Source: Lates calcarifer
Lineage: Eukaryota; Chordata; Actinopteri; Centropomidae
DNA: 64,000 bases
NCBI RefSeq assembly: GCF_001640805.2
Contig: NC_066838.1
Location: 18,658,749 to 18,722,748, forward strand
Direction: 5' to 3'
The notes under the pieces were generated by a model. That model ran no database searches. It was not told the origin of the DNA and saw nothing but the letters and a program-made list of their open reading frames with translations. Made by a program: the position numbers and the translations under genes. Below are positions 14,431 through 26,400 of the stretch, one piece after another. Every line of letters begins with the position of its first letter. Within the stretch, counting starts at the first letter, position 1.

Positions 14431-15009
14431 GAGTGGCTGTAGGATGCTTGTAAGCTGTGCCAGTCCCCATTAGCATCCCATTATAAACCAGCATGATCAC
14501 TCGTCACTTAGAATGCCTGCCACAGCACGCTCTGTGTGTGTGTGCGTGTGTGTTCTGTGTGTGTGAGCTTTTTGTGAGAGCACGTGTGTGAACGTGTGTG
14601 TGAATCACACAGTCAAGTGATTGAGATGGCCTTGTTTCAAAAGAACATGGGGAAAAAAATGCTGCAAAGTCTTGCGCTGTGTACAATTCAATTTAAATGT
14701 GTCTGCAAGTGTTTGGTTTGTTTGACCCAGATTTCTCACCTACCCCACTGTTGATAAATTGGATATCCGGAGGCAGCCTTGCGCAACAATTTGATTTAGT
14801 TGATATGTAGTGAACAGCACCCCCTGCTGACGAAATATATGTCTCACATGAAGGCTAAGGATTCAAATCTTCATGAATCATGTAGAGTGGGAACTGTGTT
14901 GTGTTCTTCACATGCTAATGTGAATGATTTCAGTATCATTGTGTGTGATATGTAAATAAATGCAGGTAATCACAGTGTGGTTAAACATTTGTAATATAAT
15001 ATTTTCCTT

Positions 15010-15538
15010 TTAAAGGGAAGGTTCACCCAGATGAGAATCAGGTCTTTTCTCTTAAATCTGATTTGTTATAATGGTTTTACTCCCTTCAGAAGATCCCTTC
15101 ACACCAAAACAATGGCGGTAAATGGAATTTTGTTTCCGGTGCTCACTTCACTGAAATTCCACATCATCATCTTTCCTAAGGAATACTCTTGTCATTACTC
15201 ATTACTCACAGGGACTCTTTCTTCAGCAGAAAGTAGTTCCAGTGAAAACTGTTCATAGCGACAGCTGGGGATTGGGTGTCAACAGCAGCAGAAAGACAGT
15301 TGAGAATACAATACACTAAGTAGATAATACAATAAATGTAGTCCAAAAAGGCATAATAAAGGGCAGTAAAACAAAAGACCAAACAGGTCTTTAGAGGGTT
15401 CAGGTGTCAGTGTTTTGTGTCGTTGTGCTGTAAGAATCAGAAAAAAATCATATTCACAGATTAAGAAACCTAAAAGAGAGTCTGATTTTTTAATTTTATT
15501 TATTTATTTATTGTCATTTTGGTGAATGGGTCCTTTAA
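15010..15538. mobile_element. Putative TTAA-flanked miniature DNA transposon
   Basis: The left end reads TTAAAGGGAAGGTTCACCC and the right end reads GGTGAATGGGTCCTTTAA, so imperfect terminal inverted repeats lie inside TTAA at both edges. This resembles the common teleost miniature elements that begin TTAAAGG..TTCACC and end GGTGAA..CCTTTAA, with piggyBac-like TTAA target sites (family knowledge, from memory). The interior is about 500 bp without a transposase frame. The inverted repeats match at only about 9 of 14 internal bases, so the call is moderate. Confidence 0.5.
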
Positions 15539-15638
15539 TTTCTCTTCTTTCTCATCTCTGCTGATGAAAATGCCCCTGGTTGTCAGCTGCAGAGTGTGTG
15601 ATTTGCCTGACCTAATGGTTCATTTTCACAGCAGACAT

Positions 15639-15831
15639 CTTGACACGTTTTTAGCAGGGAGAGCACAGGTGTGAGCAATAACATTAACAATGGCATTCCA
15701 GTTAGGTGTTCCAGGCCCAGAGCCCTGGTGTTGTTCTCTGGCATGGCTCACCACCAGCCTTAAATGGAATGGAGCAATCATTAATGTTACTGCTCACACC
15801 TGTGCTTGTCCTACTATAATAAGTCAAAACA
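15639..15831. repeat. Imperfect inverted repeat (hairpin) upstream of tnnc1
   Basis: The core left arm at 15662-15687 begins AGCACAGGTGTGAGCA. It is repeated in reverse complement at 15781-15806 with one mismatch in 26, and weaker complementarity extends outward on both sides and inward to ATTCCA at 15695-15700 and TGGAAT at 15765-15770. The spacer is about 60 to 90 bases. It could be a miniature foldback element or a transcribed hairpin. No target duplication was found. Confidence 0.6.
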
Positions 15832-16139
15832 GAAGAGTCTGTCTCGCACATATTGTACATGCAGGCAGATACCTGTCCGTACAATCAGGTCTTTGACTCT
15901 CTGAACTCCCCACACGCCTTCTCTCTTTCTCTGTCCTCCCTTCATGGTCTGCTGGCTGTAGTCTGCGTCTCTCTCATCCTGGCCTCCACCCTCTTACCTC
16001 CTCTACCACCGCCCACCCCCAGACTCACACACACTCCCACACACAACCTCCAGAGCCCTTTGCGTCTCTGGTCCAGGTCTAGAGGAATGTTGAGTGTCTC
16101 TATAGCCCCCCTCCCTGGAGATTAGACTTCACCATGCAT

Positions 16140-16400
16140 GTCCCCCAGTCACTTCATTCCATTCCAAAGTATGCCCCCCCCCACCTTCTACCCCCTCTAA
16201 GAGCTGCTGCATTTTTATCTGAGCCCGGTGATTGTGACAGATTGGCCAAAATGACACACATACGCAGACGCACAACTTATGGACACACGCTGAGGCACAA
16301 ACGGAGGGGAAGCTGGTTTCTGCCCAGGGAGGGGCCAGGCAGCGCCACGGCTCTGGCTATAAAACCCTCCCAGGATGAGCCCAGTGTCCTGCCTTGATCT
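16140..16400 (+). promoter_or_regulatory. tnnc1: tnnc1 core promoter with TATA box
   Basis: A TATAAAA box lies at 16358-16364 within GGCTATAAAACCC. This would place transcription start near 16390, about 75 bases before the ATG. Upstream, at 16155-16166, two overlapping CATTCCA motifs match the M-CAT (TEAD) site found in many cardiac and slow-muscle promoters. The surrounding sequence is GC-richer than the flanks. The TATA call rests on spacing to a certain start codon; the TEAD role is inference. Confidence 0.7.
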
Positions 16401-16463
16401 GGACAGTACCTCCTTCCTCTGTGCCAGGACGCCGTCAGGACAGGCAGCAGACGAGCCTCCAAC

Positions 16464-19400
16464 ATGAACGACATCTACAAGGCAGCGGTACGTCCTCTCA
16501 CAACTCGTGGAGCTGAAAGTGTGCAGTTGCTCACCAAAAACCTGTGTGTGAACTAAATCTGGTATGAAAGTGATGTTGTTGTGAATCACAAACCATAATC
16601 TCTAACATTTAACATTAGTGGCATATAATCAGCGATTTACAATGTTAGACTGTATTTTTATTTCACCTTATTTCAGTGGGTGTTATATGGAATATTCTGG
16701 CACGTGTGTTTATTTGCTGTATAAAAAAAGTCCCCCATTAGTTTGCTCATCTGACATCTGACATTACTTGAATGGCTGACAAATCCCTGTTGATGCGACT
16801 TGCCCAGCACATCGCTTCCATCACCAGCTGGTGCCAAAAGAGCCATGACACCATATTCGTCTCTAGATGTTCTCCTACTTCAGCCCTATCAGGACTGATA
16901 GGAGCTGCTGAGGAGGTCACTGACAGGACAGGTCCCTTATCTACACTCTGCTGCTTCATTCATGACTTCAAATGGAACGGTCCCACTTCACATGGCTAAT
17001 TTTGGCCAGTTGCTGAGACTCTTCTGCGTCCGTGGTTCTCTGGTGCCAGAGAAGGGCTTCAGGTTTAGATAAACCCCCCACGGCTGAATTCCAGCATTAT
17101 CTATGAGCCAGAGAGCTGTGTGGCTGTCTGTAGGCCGGACAGTCAGCTGGTCACTCTGTCCACTCACATCCCCAAGTGAGCAGTGCAGCTGAGACAGTAA
17201 AAAACACACAGGAATGTGCATTACACGTGTTTGCTTAGACAGATTTTTTCATATATCATCACCAGAGGAGTATGTGCGTATGAGTGTGTCTGCATGTGTG
17301 TGTGTTTAATTTATAGTGGACGACAGACAATAACTCTTACATAAGCACCTGTCTCCCTCTCTCATTCGTGGTAGCTTTTCCAGGATTACTGCTCCATTGT
17401 TGGGCCAGATCCACAGCTATGCTAATTTAAAGCACTGTGTATTGTGTCCTTTATCTGTGGTTCCTGATCCTCCTGTCTGTTTATTTTTAACTCCTCCTCT
17501 TAGTGGCTCTCACATATGATATATAGGTTCTGTATTTTGTCAGGGTTGGCCCAGTCTGTGGGACCAAAGTTGTGGAGTGAGAAGTTATCAAAACAGATAG
17601 AGATAATCTAGTCCAGAGGCTGGTTTCAAAGATATCTTAACCCGATCTAAAAACTACAACACTAATTCAGTAAATAATTTACAGGTTGACTGTTTGAGCT
17701 TCTGCAAATCTATAAACTAAATCTATAATGATCAAGAATGTACAGAAAAATCATATTTCCCAGTCATGTAATGCCTACAGAAGTTAACTCTTTAAACTTT
17801 TTGTTTTGTACAGGTTGAGCAGCTGACAGATGAACAGAAAAATGGTGCGTAAAGTCATTTCAACCATCTCTTAGAGTGCACACATTTAACTTGTTACTTT
17901 AAACATGACTTTAAGATATCCCTTCCACTTCTAGAAATATGCTTTGTTCAAATCATCAATCATCAGCAATGAAAAGTGAGGCTCACCCTGTGTAGATCCA
18001 CATCACATGTTCTAACACAGGGTTGTTTTCCTGTTGCGCTGCTGTGGCGTTGCAGAGTTCAAGGCCGCCTTTGATATCTTCGTCCAAGATGCGGAGGACG
18101 GCTGCATCAGCACCAAGGAGCTAGGGAAGGTGATGAGGATGCTGGGCCAGAACCCCACACCGGAGGAGCTGCAGGAGATGATTGACGAGGTGGATGAAGA
18201 CGGTAAATCAAAACACCGAAATGATTGGTTGATTGCTGTCGACCTCTTCGTCCCCCGCACAGACCAGCTGGCAGGGTCTGTTGTTGCATTGGGTCATGTT
18301 GTGCAGACAAGTGTTGTTCAGACCCTCTGAACTTAATGTCAAATGATAGTCAAGGGTCTTAAATGTAACAGGATGTGTCAGGCTGAATTAAAGGGAAGTG
18401 CATTTCAGATGATGCGCAAGTCATCTCGAATTTTCCATGTGATGTAATGATGAAACATAAAAAAATAGCATCTTGGATTTGTTTGATAAAGCTTCAATTT
18501 ATATGTCATGTTTTCTGGGGACTTATTTTTCCTAATTAACCAACTGAAGTGACACAGTGAGACATTTAAAGGCTCAATCTGTATTTTTTTGACATATAAA
18601 TGACATATATTTGTTATTATAAATCAAAAATGAATACTCCAATACTGTCCTTCGAATTCAGTTCATATTGACAGCATGTTCACAGACTGGGCCTTTAAGG
18701 AGATCTTTGGAGTTCTGATGGTCAAATAATATAAAATTGTCTCCAGTGTGGAGTGAAATGATGTGATGAAGTACCTTGCATGTGTGCAGGGAGCGGCACT
18801 GTGGATTTCGATGAGTTCCTGGTCATGATGGTGAGGTGCATGAAGGATGACAGCAAGGGGAAGTCAGAGGAGGAACTGGCAGAGCTTTTCCGCATGTTTG
18901 ACAAGTGAGTTTCATGTTTAAACGCTGTTGTTAGTTTGTCCCATTGAATCATAAGAATTAATCCCCTGAGAACAGTTCGCCGGAACAGCCTTACATCAGA
19001 AAAGAAACTATACTTAACGACAGACGTGACAAAATACCCGCAACAGGAGGATGCTGTGTGAAAATCAGCACAGACAATCAAATTGCTCTTCTTAGTGTGG
19101 TTCCAGCATGTTCCCCATGCCCAATTATGTGTTCTGACAAAATGCCAAGTAGCTCTGCAGAGTACAGCATGTAGTTTGCTTTATAATCCTTTTTGACAGC
19201 GCAGAATATTTCAGACACCCACTCCATGTAAGCCAGACACCTCGTCTGAGCATCAAAGAACAAACTTGCTGTACTTTTTTTTTTCCACACTGATGGTTCC
19301 CAAACATTTAAATTCAGGATATGATCAGTCACTTGTCACACACAAACACACCACCTCCTCCACTGCCATCTGTAAAGTCTAAATTAGGTGTGTTATGTAC

Positions 19401-19789
19401 AAATAATATATTTTACTCCTTTGATTGTGCAGGAACGCAGATGGTTACATTGACCTGGATGAGCTGAAAATGATGCTGGAATCTACAGGGGAGGCAATTA
19501 CCGAGGATGACATCGAAGAGCTGATGAAAGACGGGGACAAGAACAACGACGGCAAAATTGACTATGACGGTGACTTGAACTGTGTTCAGCTGATAAAAGA
19601 GACACAGTGAAATGGCTTTGTAGAGCAAATACTCTAAGACTTGTTTCCTCTAATCTTATCATTCATTCCTCAAAAATACAAAACAAATGAGACATTTGCT
19701 TGATAAAGGCATCATACAGCTATTTGCTAACTGTGTCTTCCTTAATTTCATTTCTAGAGTTCTTGGAGTTCATGAAAGGAGTGGAGTAA
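16464..19789 (+). CDS. tnnc1: Troponin C type 1, slow skeletal and cardiac muscle
   Basis: This is the calcium-sensing subunit of the thin-filament troponin complex; calcium binding to the N-lobe releases troponin I and permits contraction. Coding exons are 16464-16487, 17814-17844, 18056-18202, 18790-18904, 19433-19569 and 19758-19789, all with GT-AG borders. They sum to 486 bases, or 161 aa, the family length. Residues 1-8 read [10 protein letters not shown]-hand I is degenerate ([10 protein letters not shown], residues 28-37), as in all cardiac-type troponin C. Complete calcium loops are II (D65 to E76, [12 protein letters not shown]), III ([12 protein letters not shown], from D105) and IV ([12 protein letters not shown], from D141). 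The C-terminus is FLEFMKGVE. Residues N2, Q29 and D30 match those reported for fish cardiac troponin C rather than mammals. Whether it is the teleost 1a or 1b copy cannot be settled here. Confidence 0.97.
18566..18698. mobile_element. Small TTAA-flanked miniature element in tnnc1 intron 3
   Basis: The left end is TTAAAGGCTCAATCTGTA. The right end, in reverse complement, is TTAAAGGCCCAGTCTGTG, a match of 15 in 18 including TTAA on each side. Total length is 133 bases with an AT-rich interior and no frame. It fits a non-autonomous DNA transposon with TTAA target sites. It ends about 90 bases before tnnc1 exon 4. Confidence 0.6.
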
Positions 19790-20392
19790 TCCTGAACCAG
19801 AGAAGATTCAGAGTGTTATTTTTGTATTTGTCTGTGACTCCACGGTCATCTGTGCAAAAACCGGAAGCTGATTTTGGATGCCTCAGAACGACTTTGCAAG
19901 ATTTAGTCAAATACTGTATCTGAATGTCTCTGTATTTTTCTACCACCTCTTGCATTGTTGTAAATACAGATTGTAACTACTTTTGGTGCCCACGTACACT
20001 GAATTTGTGTAAATGTATCCAAATTACTTATATTTTAAAGAGAGGACTCATCCCATACTGGTTTGGCTGCTTGAAATATGAACTTTGTGTTTGCTTTCCG
20101 GCTAAATCTTATCTCTGAAGTGCCCCAGCCAGTTTACAAATCTTCTTACTGAGAGGCTGATATTGTTTAGCTGTGCAGGAAATGTAGGTGTGCACAAAGC
20201 AGAACATATCCATGAGACAACACTGTTTTACACCAGACTCTGGTAGACTAATCATACTTTTTGAGCAATGTACTGGATCCATTCTGCTATGAGGTGCACA
20301 TTATATACAGTTCTGTATGTTTAAGACCCCCCTCGACCCTGAAATGTCTACAGTTTCTGCATATTTCTACATGACAAGTCTGCTTGGAATGT

Positions 20393-20398
20393 AATAAA
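20393..20398 (+). terminator. tnnc1: tnnc1 polyadenylation signal AATAAA
   Basis: The AATAAA in GTAATAAACAAGG lies 604 bases after the tnnc1 stop codon and is followed by T-rich sequence at about 20423-20445. This implies a 3' UTR of roughly 0.6 kb. Confidence 0.7.
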
Positions 20399-20419
20399 CA
20401 AGGTGCATTTGTCAAAGCA

Positions 20420-23400
20420 GTTATTTTTTTTGTCAATTTTTCCTTTTGTTTGCATAATGTAATTTCAGATTTCTCATACTCACTTAAAGAAAAGCATTGA
20501 GAGTCTTCGTAAGTGTTTGGCTTGATGAATCCTGCAGATTATTATGTCCTTGGGTCAGTCACTTCTGTTGTTTTACTAGGTTTTCTGTTATTATTTGTGG
20601 AAACAGTGCACAGCAGAGTCACATCAGTTTATTGGAAACTTTGGTGCTTCATAACTCTGAGATCAAATCAGCAGTTGTTACTAAGAAGCTAACACTTATT
20701 TTACTATCTCATTCCAGATTTGCCTTGCTGGTCTCCAGAATTTACAGGCTGATCACATGCTTGCCTCTGTGCTCGGGCCTGGCTGGTCACACAGCAAATA
20801 AACAAGCAAAAAAGGCCTGAAATATTACTGTTGTCATATCAAAACAAGACACTTTTGTGTGAAACTGAGCTGTCTAAGCTAAATTTTGATTTTATTTGTT
20901 TTCTATAGTGGCACTTGTCTGCGGCATGTGAACTATTCACATGGTTGCTGTGTAAGTATCTAGTTACAGTCTATTGGGACAGGAGCTATTTATGTCTAAT
21001 CATGTTAGTGCCCATGTTAGGGGATCTGGATTGACCGACACCAGTTGACAATCAGATGCCTTTGTCCATTTAAAGAATGCTGTTCCACTACAAAGAGATA
21101 ACAGTTCTATTGTTAAAGCAGGTTTAATTCTGACATACGTGTTAGCACAATGAAATATTTGTATGGTCAGAGGAATATGTTGGAATATTTATTTGTTACC
21201 AGCAGGCATTTAATTGTAGAACAAACAAATGTATTTTTTTGTTAGTGATTTTAAAATCTAGCACCGTGTTTAGATGAATTCCTTACCAAAATCACACAAA
21301 AACATATTCAGAACATCCTGACTTTTTTCTATTAGTTCAGTAAATTATCAATCCCCAGAGAACAGGCTGCAGTTTTAGTAGCAGAGGAGGTATGCAGTTA
21401 GCACCGTGGCCACTTGATGTCAGTAGGAAAACACAGTCTTATCTGTTTGTTTGGATCGGTTACAGGGATACAGAAGATGAAGAGATTTCATGGCACAGCT
21501 ATGCTCTCTCCAAAGACAGATAATAGTGAACATGCCAGTCGTCTAAAACACTAGATCCAGTCGGGATGTAAAGGGGTTGATGATTTATAGTATGTTTATG
21601 CTAAAAGTGGTTGAAATAGTCTTTGTCAATGACCATAAATACACCATTAGTTCATGATTGTATCTGGAAAAAATCTAATTCCATTCTGATTTCCAGACTG
21701 AATGATGGGATTTTACATCCATTTTTAGAGTGAATATAGCAAATTTTTAGAAATCACGCATCATTTTTGAATCATGAAACTGCTATTTTCTTTAGTTTGG
21801 GAAATTGGCTTGACTGTATTTTGTGTGAGCAGGTGACGTCAGTGGCCTGACCGATGACAGCCTCCCCACCTCCCTCCATCCCTCTCCATTTCCCTGAGGG
21901 TCCTGTTAGCTCCATTCAGTCTCCATGGTCTGTGTTACTTATGGGATTTTAAACCCCAATCAGCAGTGAAACACAGCTGCTCTGCCAGACCAATCTCAAC
22001 TGTCTAACAAATATAACACACTGCATCAGCTGTACTATCTAGTTATCTCCTGTCCAGCTGCTCTGACCAAAAATACTGCATTAAGACCAAGTGATAATAC
22101 GAGATGAAATGATGTCATGTTAAAATTTGATGTGTTAGTTTTTTATCGGACAGATTAGTCTGCTTGGCTGCCCAAGTGTAAACTCTAAGCTGTCGTCTGC
22201 AGCATGGAACAGGATGAGTAGTGCTCTCCCCACCATCAATGGGAGGCTGGGCAGCAGCAGAGCAGTGTGTGAATGAATCTGGGGTGTGGCATACTAGCAG
22301 CAAGTTGGGTGGAGAAGTGACGCAGTTATGTAAGACAGGCCTGATGACTCATGCCTGCTGTTATTAACACACACTGCAGTTATGACCATTACCTTTGGTA
22401 ATGTGGACTTCGGTGACAACATAAGACATCATGAGACCTGTTTCTTTATTGTGTGTGACACTCCTGTCCCTGTAACACTGACCTTTGAAAGTGACTGAGA
22501 TAGTGGGGGATTTGCATAGGTAATAGTAAGTCATAATTATGTAACTGATTTCATTCAGTTTTATTCTACTAGTGTGTGTGTGTGTGTGGGTAAAACGAGT
22601 TATTCCATCAGCTAGCGAGTAAGTCAGGTGGAAATAGTGCTGTATATAGTGCACACACACACACACACACGCAGACACAATACATTCCTACCTTACCAAC
22701 AGTGCACTGTCATTACAACAACCAAGTGTGGACAACCATTTCTGGTCATTTTTAAGAAACAAAAAAGAAATATAGACTTTTTATTTAATGACTTCTTTAA
22801 TAATATAACTGCAAAACTGCTTCTGTAATTTTCTTTTGACTGATGTCTACCTATCACAGAGGGGGCATCTATAGCCTGCTGTGGAGCTGCCTGTGGTGAA
22901 CACAACCCAGGACATCAGTATGTACCATTTTGTCTTTCAAAAAGGGATCATTTAATAACATTGTTTTTAAAATGCTTGTTTCTGCTTTAACGAATATTCT
23001 CAAAATAATCATGTAGTGTTGCACTTAGCATTATACTGTATATAAAACTAATTGGAGAAGCCAAGATACACATCTAGAAAAATCATTAAATGTAGTGAAT
23101 ATTGGCAGCTATTAATGTAGTAGGCTAATGTAGTTGTGATGGTAGTTGCACTAGTGTTTCAGACTTTGTTGCAGATTCACATTTCAGTAAAACTATTTGT
23201 GGTTTTCCATCCCATAACTCACTGCTCCTGTGTCTGGAGGGTCAGGGGGAAACACCACAGCGGGACTGGTTTTGATGCTCCAGGTAAACAGGCAGGATTT
23301 GAAGCAGATGCTGCGCTGCACACTATTGCACTGGAAGGTTCTCTCTGAGCACTTTTCACTTTCACTTTGAGTGTTAGACTTAGAGTTATTTGGTCAGAGC

Positions 23401-26400
23401 GACTTGAGCTGTTTTACTTATGCTATTTAGTTATGAACCATTTTACCTTTTTTTTTCCTTGAGCTTTTGACTCTTTCCTTTGGTTGCTGTCCAAAGGAAA
23501 AGTTGGGACCATCTTTGGCAGGTCATGGTGGCCAAGTGGAAAGACACTGGAATAACATTAACAGAATTAGGGGGTTATGTGATGGAAAACCATAAGTGGC
23601 TAACATTTTGCTGCAACATGTAGGAGAGGTGTGTATATACAGGTATATTTTGTGTATCTACATAGAGCAAAATTTTTTGACTCGGCCTGCACTGACTCTG
23701 TCCTGTGTCTCTGCAAAGCTACTGCTGATAGAGTTTTAAACACACCGGTCCACTGTTGGATACATACCCAAGCTCACACACTAACACACACACATATGTC
23801 TGCTTTATCGATTTATAAGTCATCCATTCAAGCCATCAGATCACCCAAGAGTCACGATCCACCATGAAATTGTCCTGAAACTGTGTTACTAAGCTACACC
23901 AGCAGTGCGATGTTTTCATAGCCTTTTCCCAGCTCAGTGTGATTTATAGATGTATAAAAATCCCCGGAAGAGCGAGGAATACCCCGTTTAGAGTTTGGAA
24001 GGCGTTAACTACTCATACCATCTTTCTGCCACCCACACATGCAGTCCTTGTTTGAAGCCAGCAGGCTTTTGGGTTTAAAGGATTCCTGTTTTTCTTGCTT
24101 TTCTAAATCACATGATGTTGGAAGTTGTCCAGTGGCAAATCTCACAGCCCAATCATTTCTCATTCACTATTCACAAAGGCCTAGAATATAGGACTAAATG
24201 CTTCTAAAATCTCTACATTCATTGTTAGCTTTTGTTCTTTTTTAGGTCATGTGATAATAATTTTGTATGTTTGATGTTTTGTGGTATAAATAGTCTGCCT
24301 CTTAAGGGTAAAGGGATGATTTTATGCTTCTGTCTCTCCAAAGACAAAAGAGAACCACAAATTCATTATGAATGATCATATTCTGAATAAATACAGAAAC
24401 TTAGATGATTTTGGAGTGGTTTGTAGGTTGTTTTTGTTGCCATAAATACACAATGAGGAAGTGAAACGCCTCAGACAAAGAGAGAGTGGAAGGACTGCAA
24501 ATCAAATTTGAACAGACAGAATATTGTATCATGATGCTCCATCCCACTTCTGGTGCTGAGAACACTGAAGTACTGTCTCTGCACTGCCCGGCCATAATGG
24601 CCCATAGAAGAGCAAGACTACAAGACACAGAATTCACAAATTCCACAATAACTATTCATAGATTCAAATGAATAACAGCGATTGTTTTGTTTTAATGCAC
24701 CACTGGAGGGTTTATCTATTTTTACCACTTTCAAAAAAAGGAAACTTGTGTATAAAATGAAGGAAGAAATAGGCTATTCAGATCATGTATGCTCATGCTA
24801 AAAATGCTCCATTACAAAAAAGTCATGTCTGCATTCAAAATGTAATGAATAAATAAATAATAACAAACGTACTTCTTATGCAGACATAATGACCACAGTA
24901 AGTTATATGAATATATACAATAATACAGTATTACTTGTATTATATTTGTATATTGATTGATTAATATTGATTATTAGTATGTTTAGCTGGAGAAATAAGA
25001 TAAATCTTTAGCTTTAGATGTTTTTCCAGCTGGCCTGTTGAGTGTTAATTGAGTTGTTCAAGTCTCAGACACTTGGAGATTCCTTGTCCTCTGTGCTATG
25101 ACATCATTATTTTGGTCTCCAATGTTGTAGAAGCATAACCCAAGGCTCAGACGTGCTCCTTGGCTCACTCAGCAGTTCTGTACTGTAAGCAACATATGGC
25201 CTTGTGTAAATGGCATACCAGACAGTAAGACAGTTCCCAGCACGACCTCCTCTGTAGTTCCCCAGTGAGAACACATGATAGACAGATGACCTTTACTTTG
25301 TGTTGGGTCTAGCAGGACATGAGGAATGTTCCCTTTCATTCACTTTGCCACAGATTAAACTGCAAACAAATATCACTTTGTTCCTCTTCTTGGTGAGCAT
25401 GGGCTACTGTACATCACCGGATGGTGAAATTGGCCACGAAATGAGAGACTTCTGGTATTAACAGATGGCTGCCTCGCTCTGCCACTAGTATTCCATGTGG
25501 CTCTGCTTTACACATGACCCAGTATTCTCTTTGCCAAAACTCACACTTTTCTTCCTCCTTAGAGAACATACATGTCTCTGAGAAAAGATTTATGCTTCAC
25601 AAGAGTTAGTTTCAGAGGGTTGTGAGGGCTGTTCTGAAAAGATAGTATATCAGTAGTGGGTTCCTGGAGAGATAAGATACTTCCTGTTAGATGGCTGGAA
25701 AGTCAAGCATGACTTGATGGATGTCGCAACAAGCGTTGCAAGTGAGATTACTTGAGCATGTGATATTGAGTATTTTGTTATAATTAGTTGTGGTTTACGT
25801 TGTTTAATTTTACAGTATGGTGACACACCACACAAATCACTTTGTTCAGCTTTTAAATGTGTCCTTCCTCTCTAAGTCTATGAGAGGTGGTCTAACTTTG
25901 GATCTGAGCTTATTCCATTACAAATATGGGGAAGCAGGAAGTGCCGCAAATGGTTTAAATGTGATTCAAGGGTTCTGAGAAACAAATGGTAACTCCCCAT
26001 CAACAGTAGACGAAATCACACTGTAAGAATTCCAGTATAGATATACATAAAACCACGTCTGAAGGGTATTTCTGTGCTTAAGTGATACTGGCTTAGTAGA
26101 ATTTAAAATTTTCACATTCAACATTCCCATCATACGGCTCTGTCTAAATGCTGAAAATATAAAAAGAAGTGGCCTTTCTAAAAAATAGAGACACAGAGAC
26201 ACAGGCTCAGTGGATGGCACTGCATCCATGATGTCATCCCCTCCTCAGTGACATGATGTCAGCAACAGCATTCGGCCAAATACTGAGATTAGGATTATTC
26301 TCCTCGGCCCTGAACATCTGCTGCAAGAGTGAGACCACTGGGAGTAAAAATCCCTGCGGTAAAGATGGCAGTTATTCAGATGAGATTGACTTTTACAGCA

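Larger units (their letters stand above)
1..16130. other. Gene-poor intergenic DNA left of tnnc1
   Basis: I see no exon with recognisable protein similarity, flanking splice sites and an open frame on either strand. The open frames here are short (mostly under 100 codons) and unconnected. The stretch holds AT-rich unique sequence, microsatellites, two dispersed fish repeats (6.85-7.08 and 10.43-11.0 kb), a miniature transposon (15.01-15.54 kb), a hairpin-forming inverted repeat (15.64-15.83 kb), two RFX X-box-like motifs (2424, 13703) and one palindromic CRE (5574-5581). It may contain distal regulatory elements of tnnc1 or of a gene beyond the left edge. This cannot be decided without comparative data. 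Confidence 0.6.

Noticed and set aside
16215..16589. 124-aa minus-strand open frame over the tnnc1 promoter
   Set aside because: It overlaps the TATA box and exon 1 of tnnc1 on the other strand and resembles no protein family.
23516..23600. tRNA-like A-box phrase GGTGGCCAAGTGG
   Set aside because: There is no matching B-box at the right distance and no cloverleaf, so it is not a tRNA or a clear tRNA-derived SINE.
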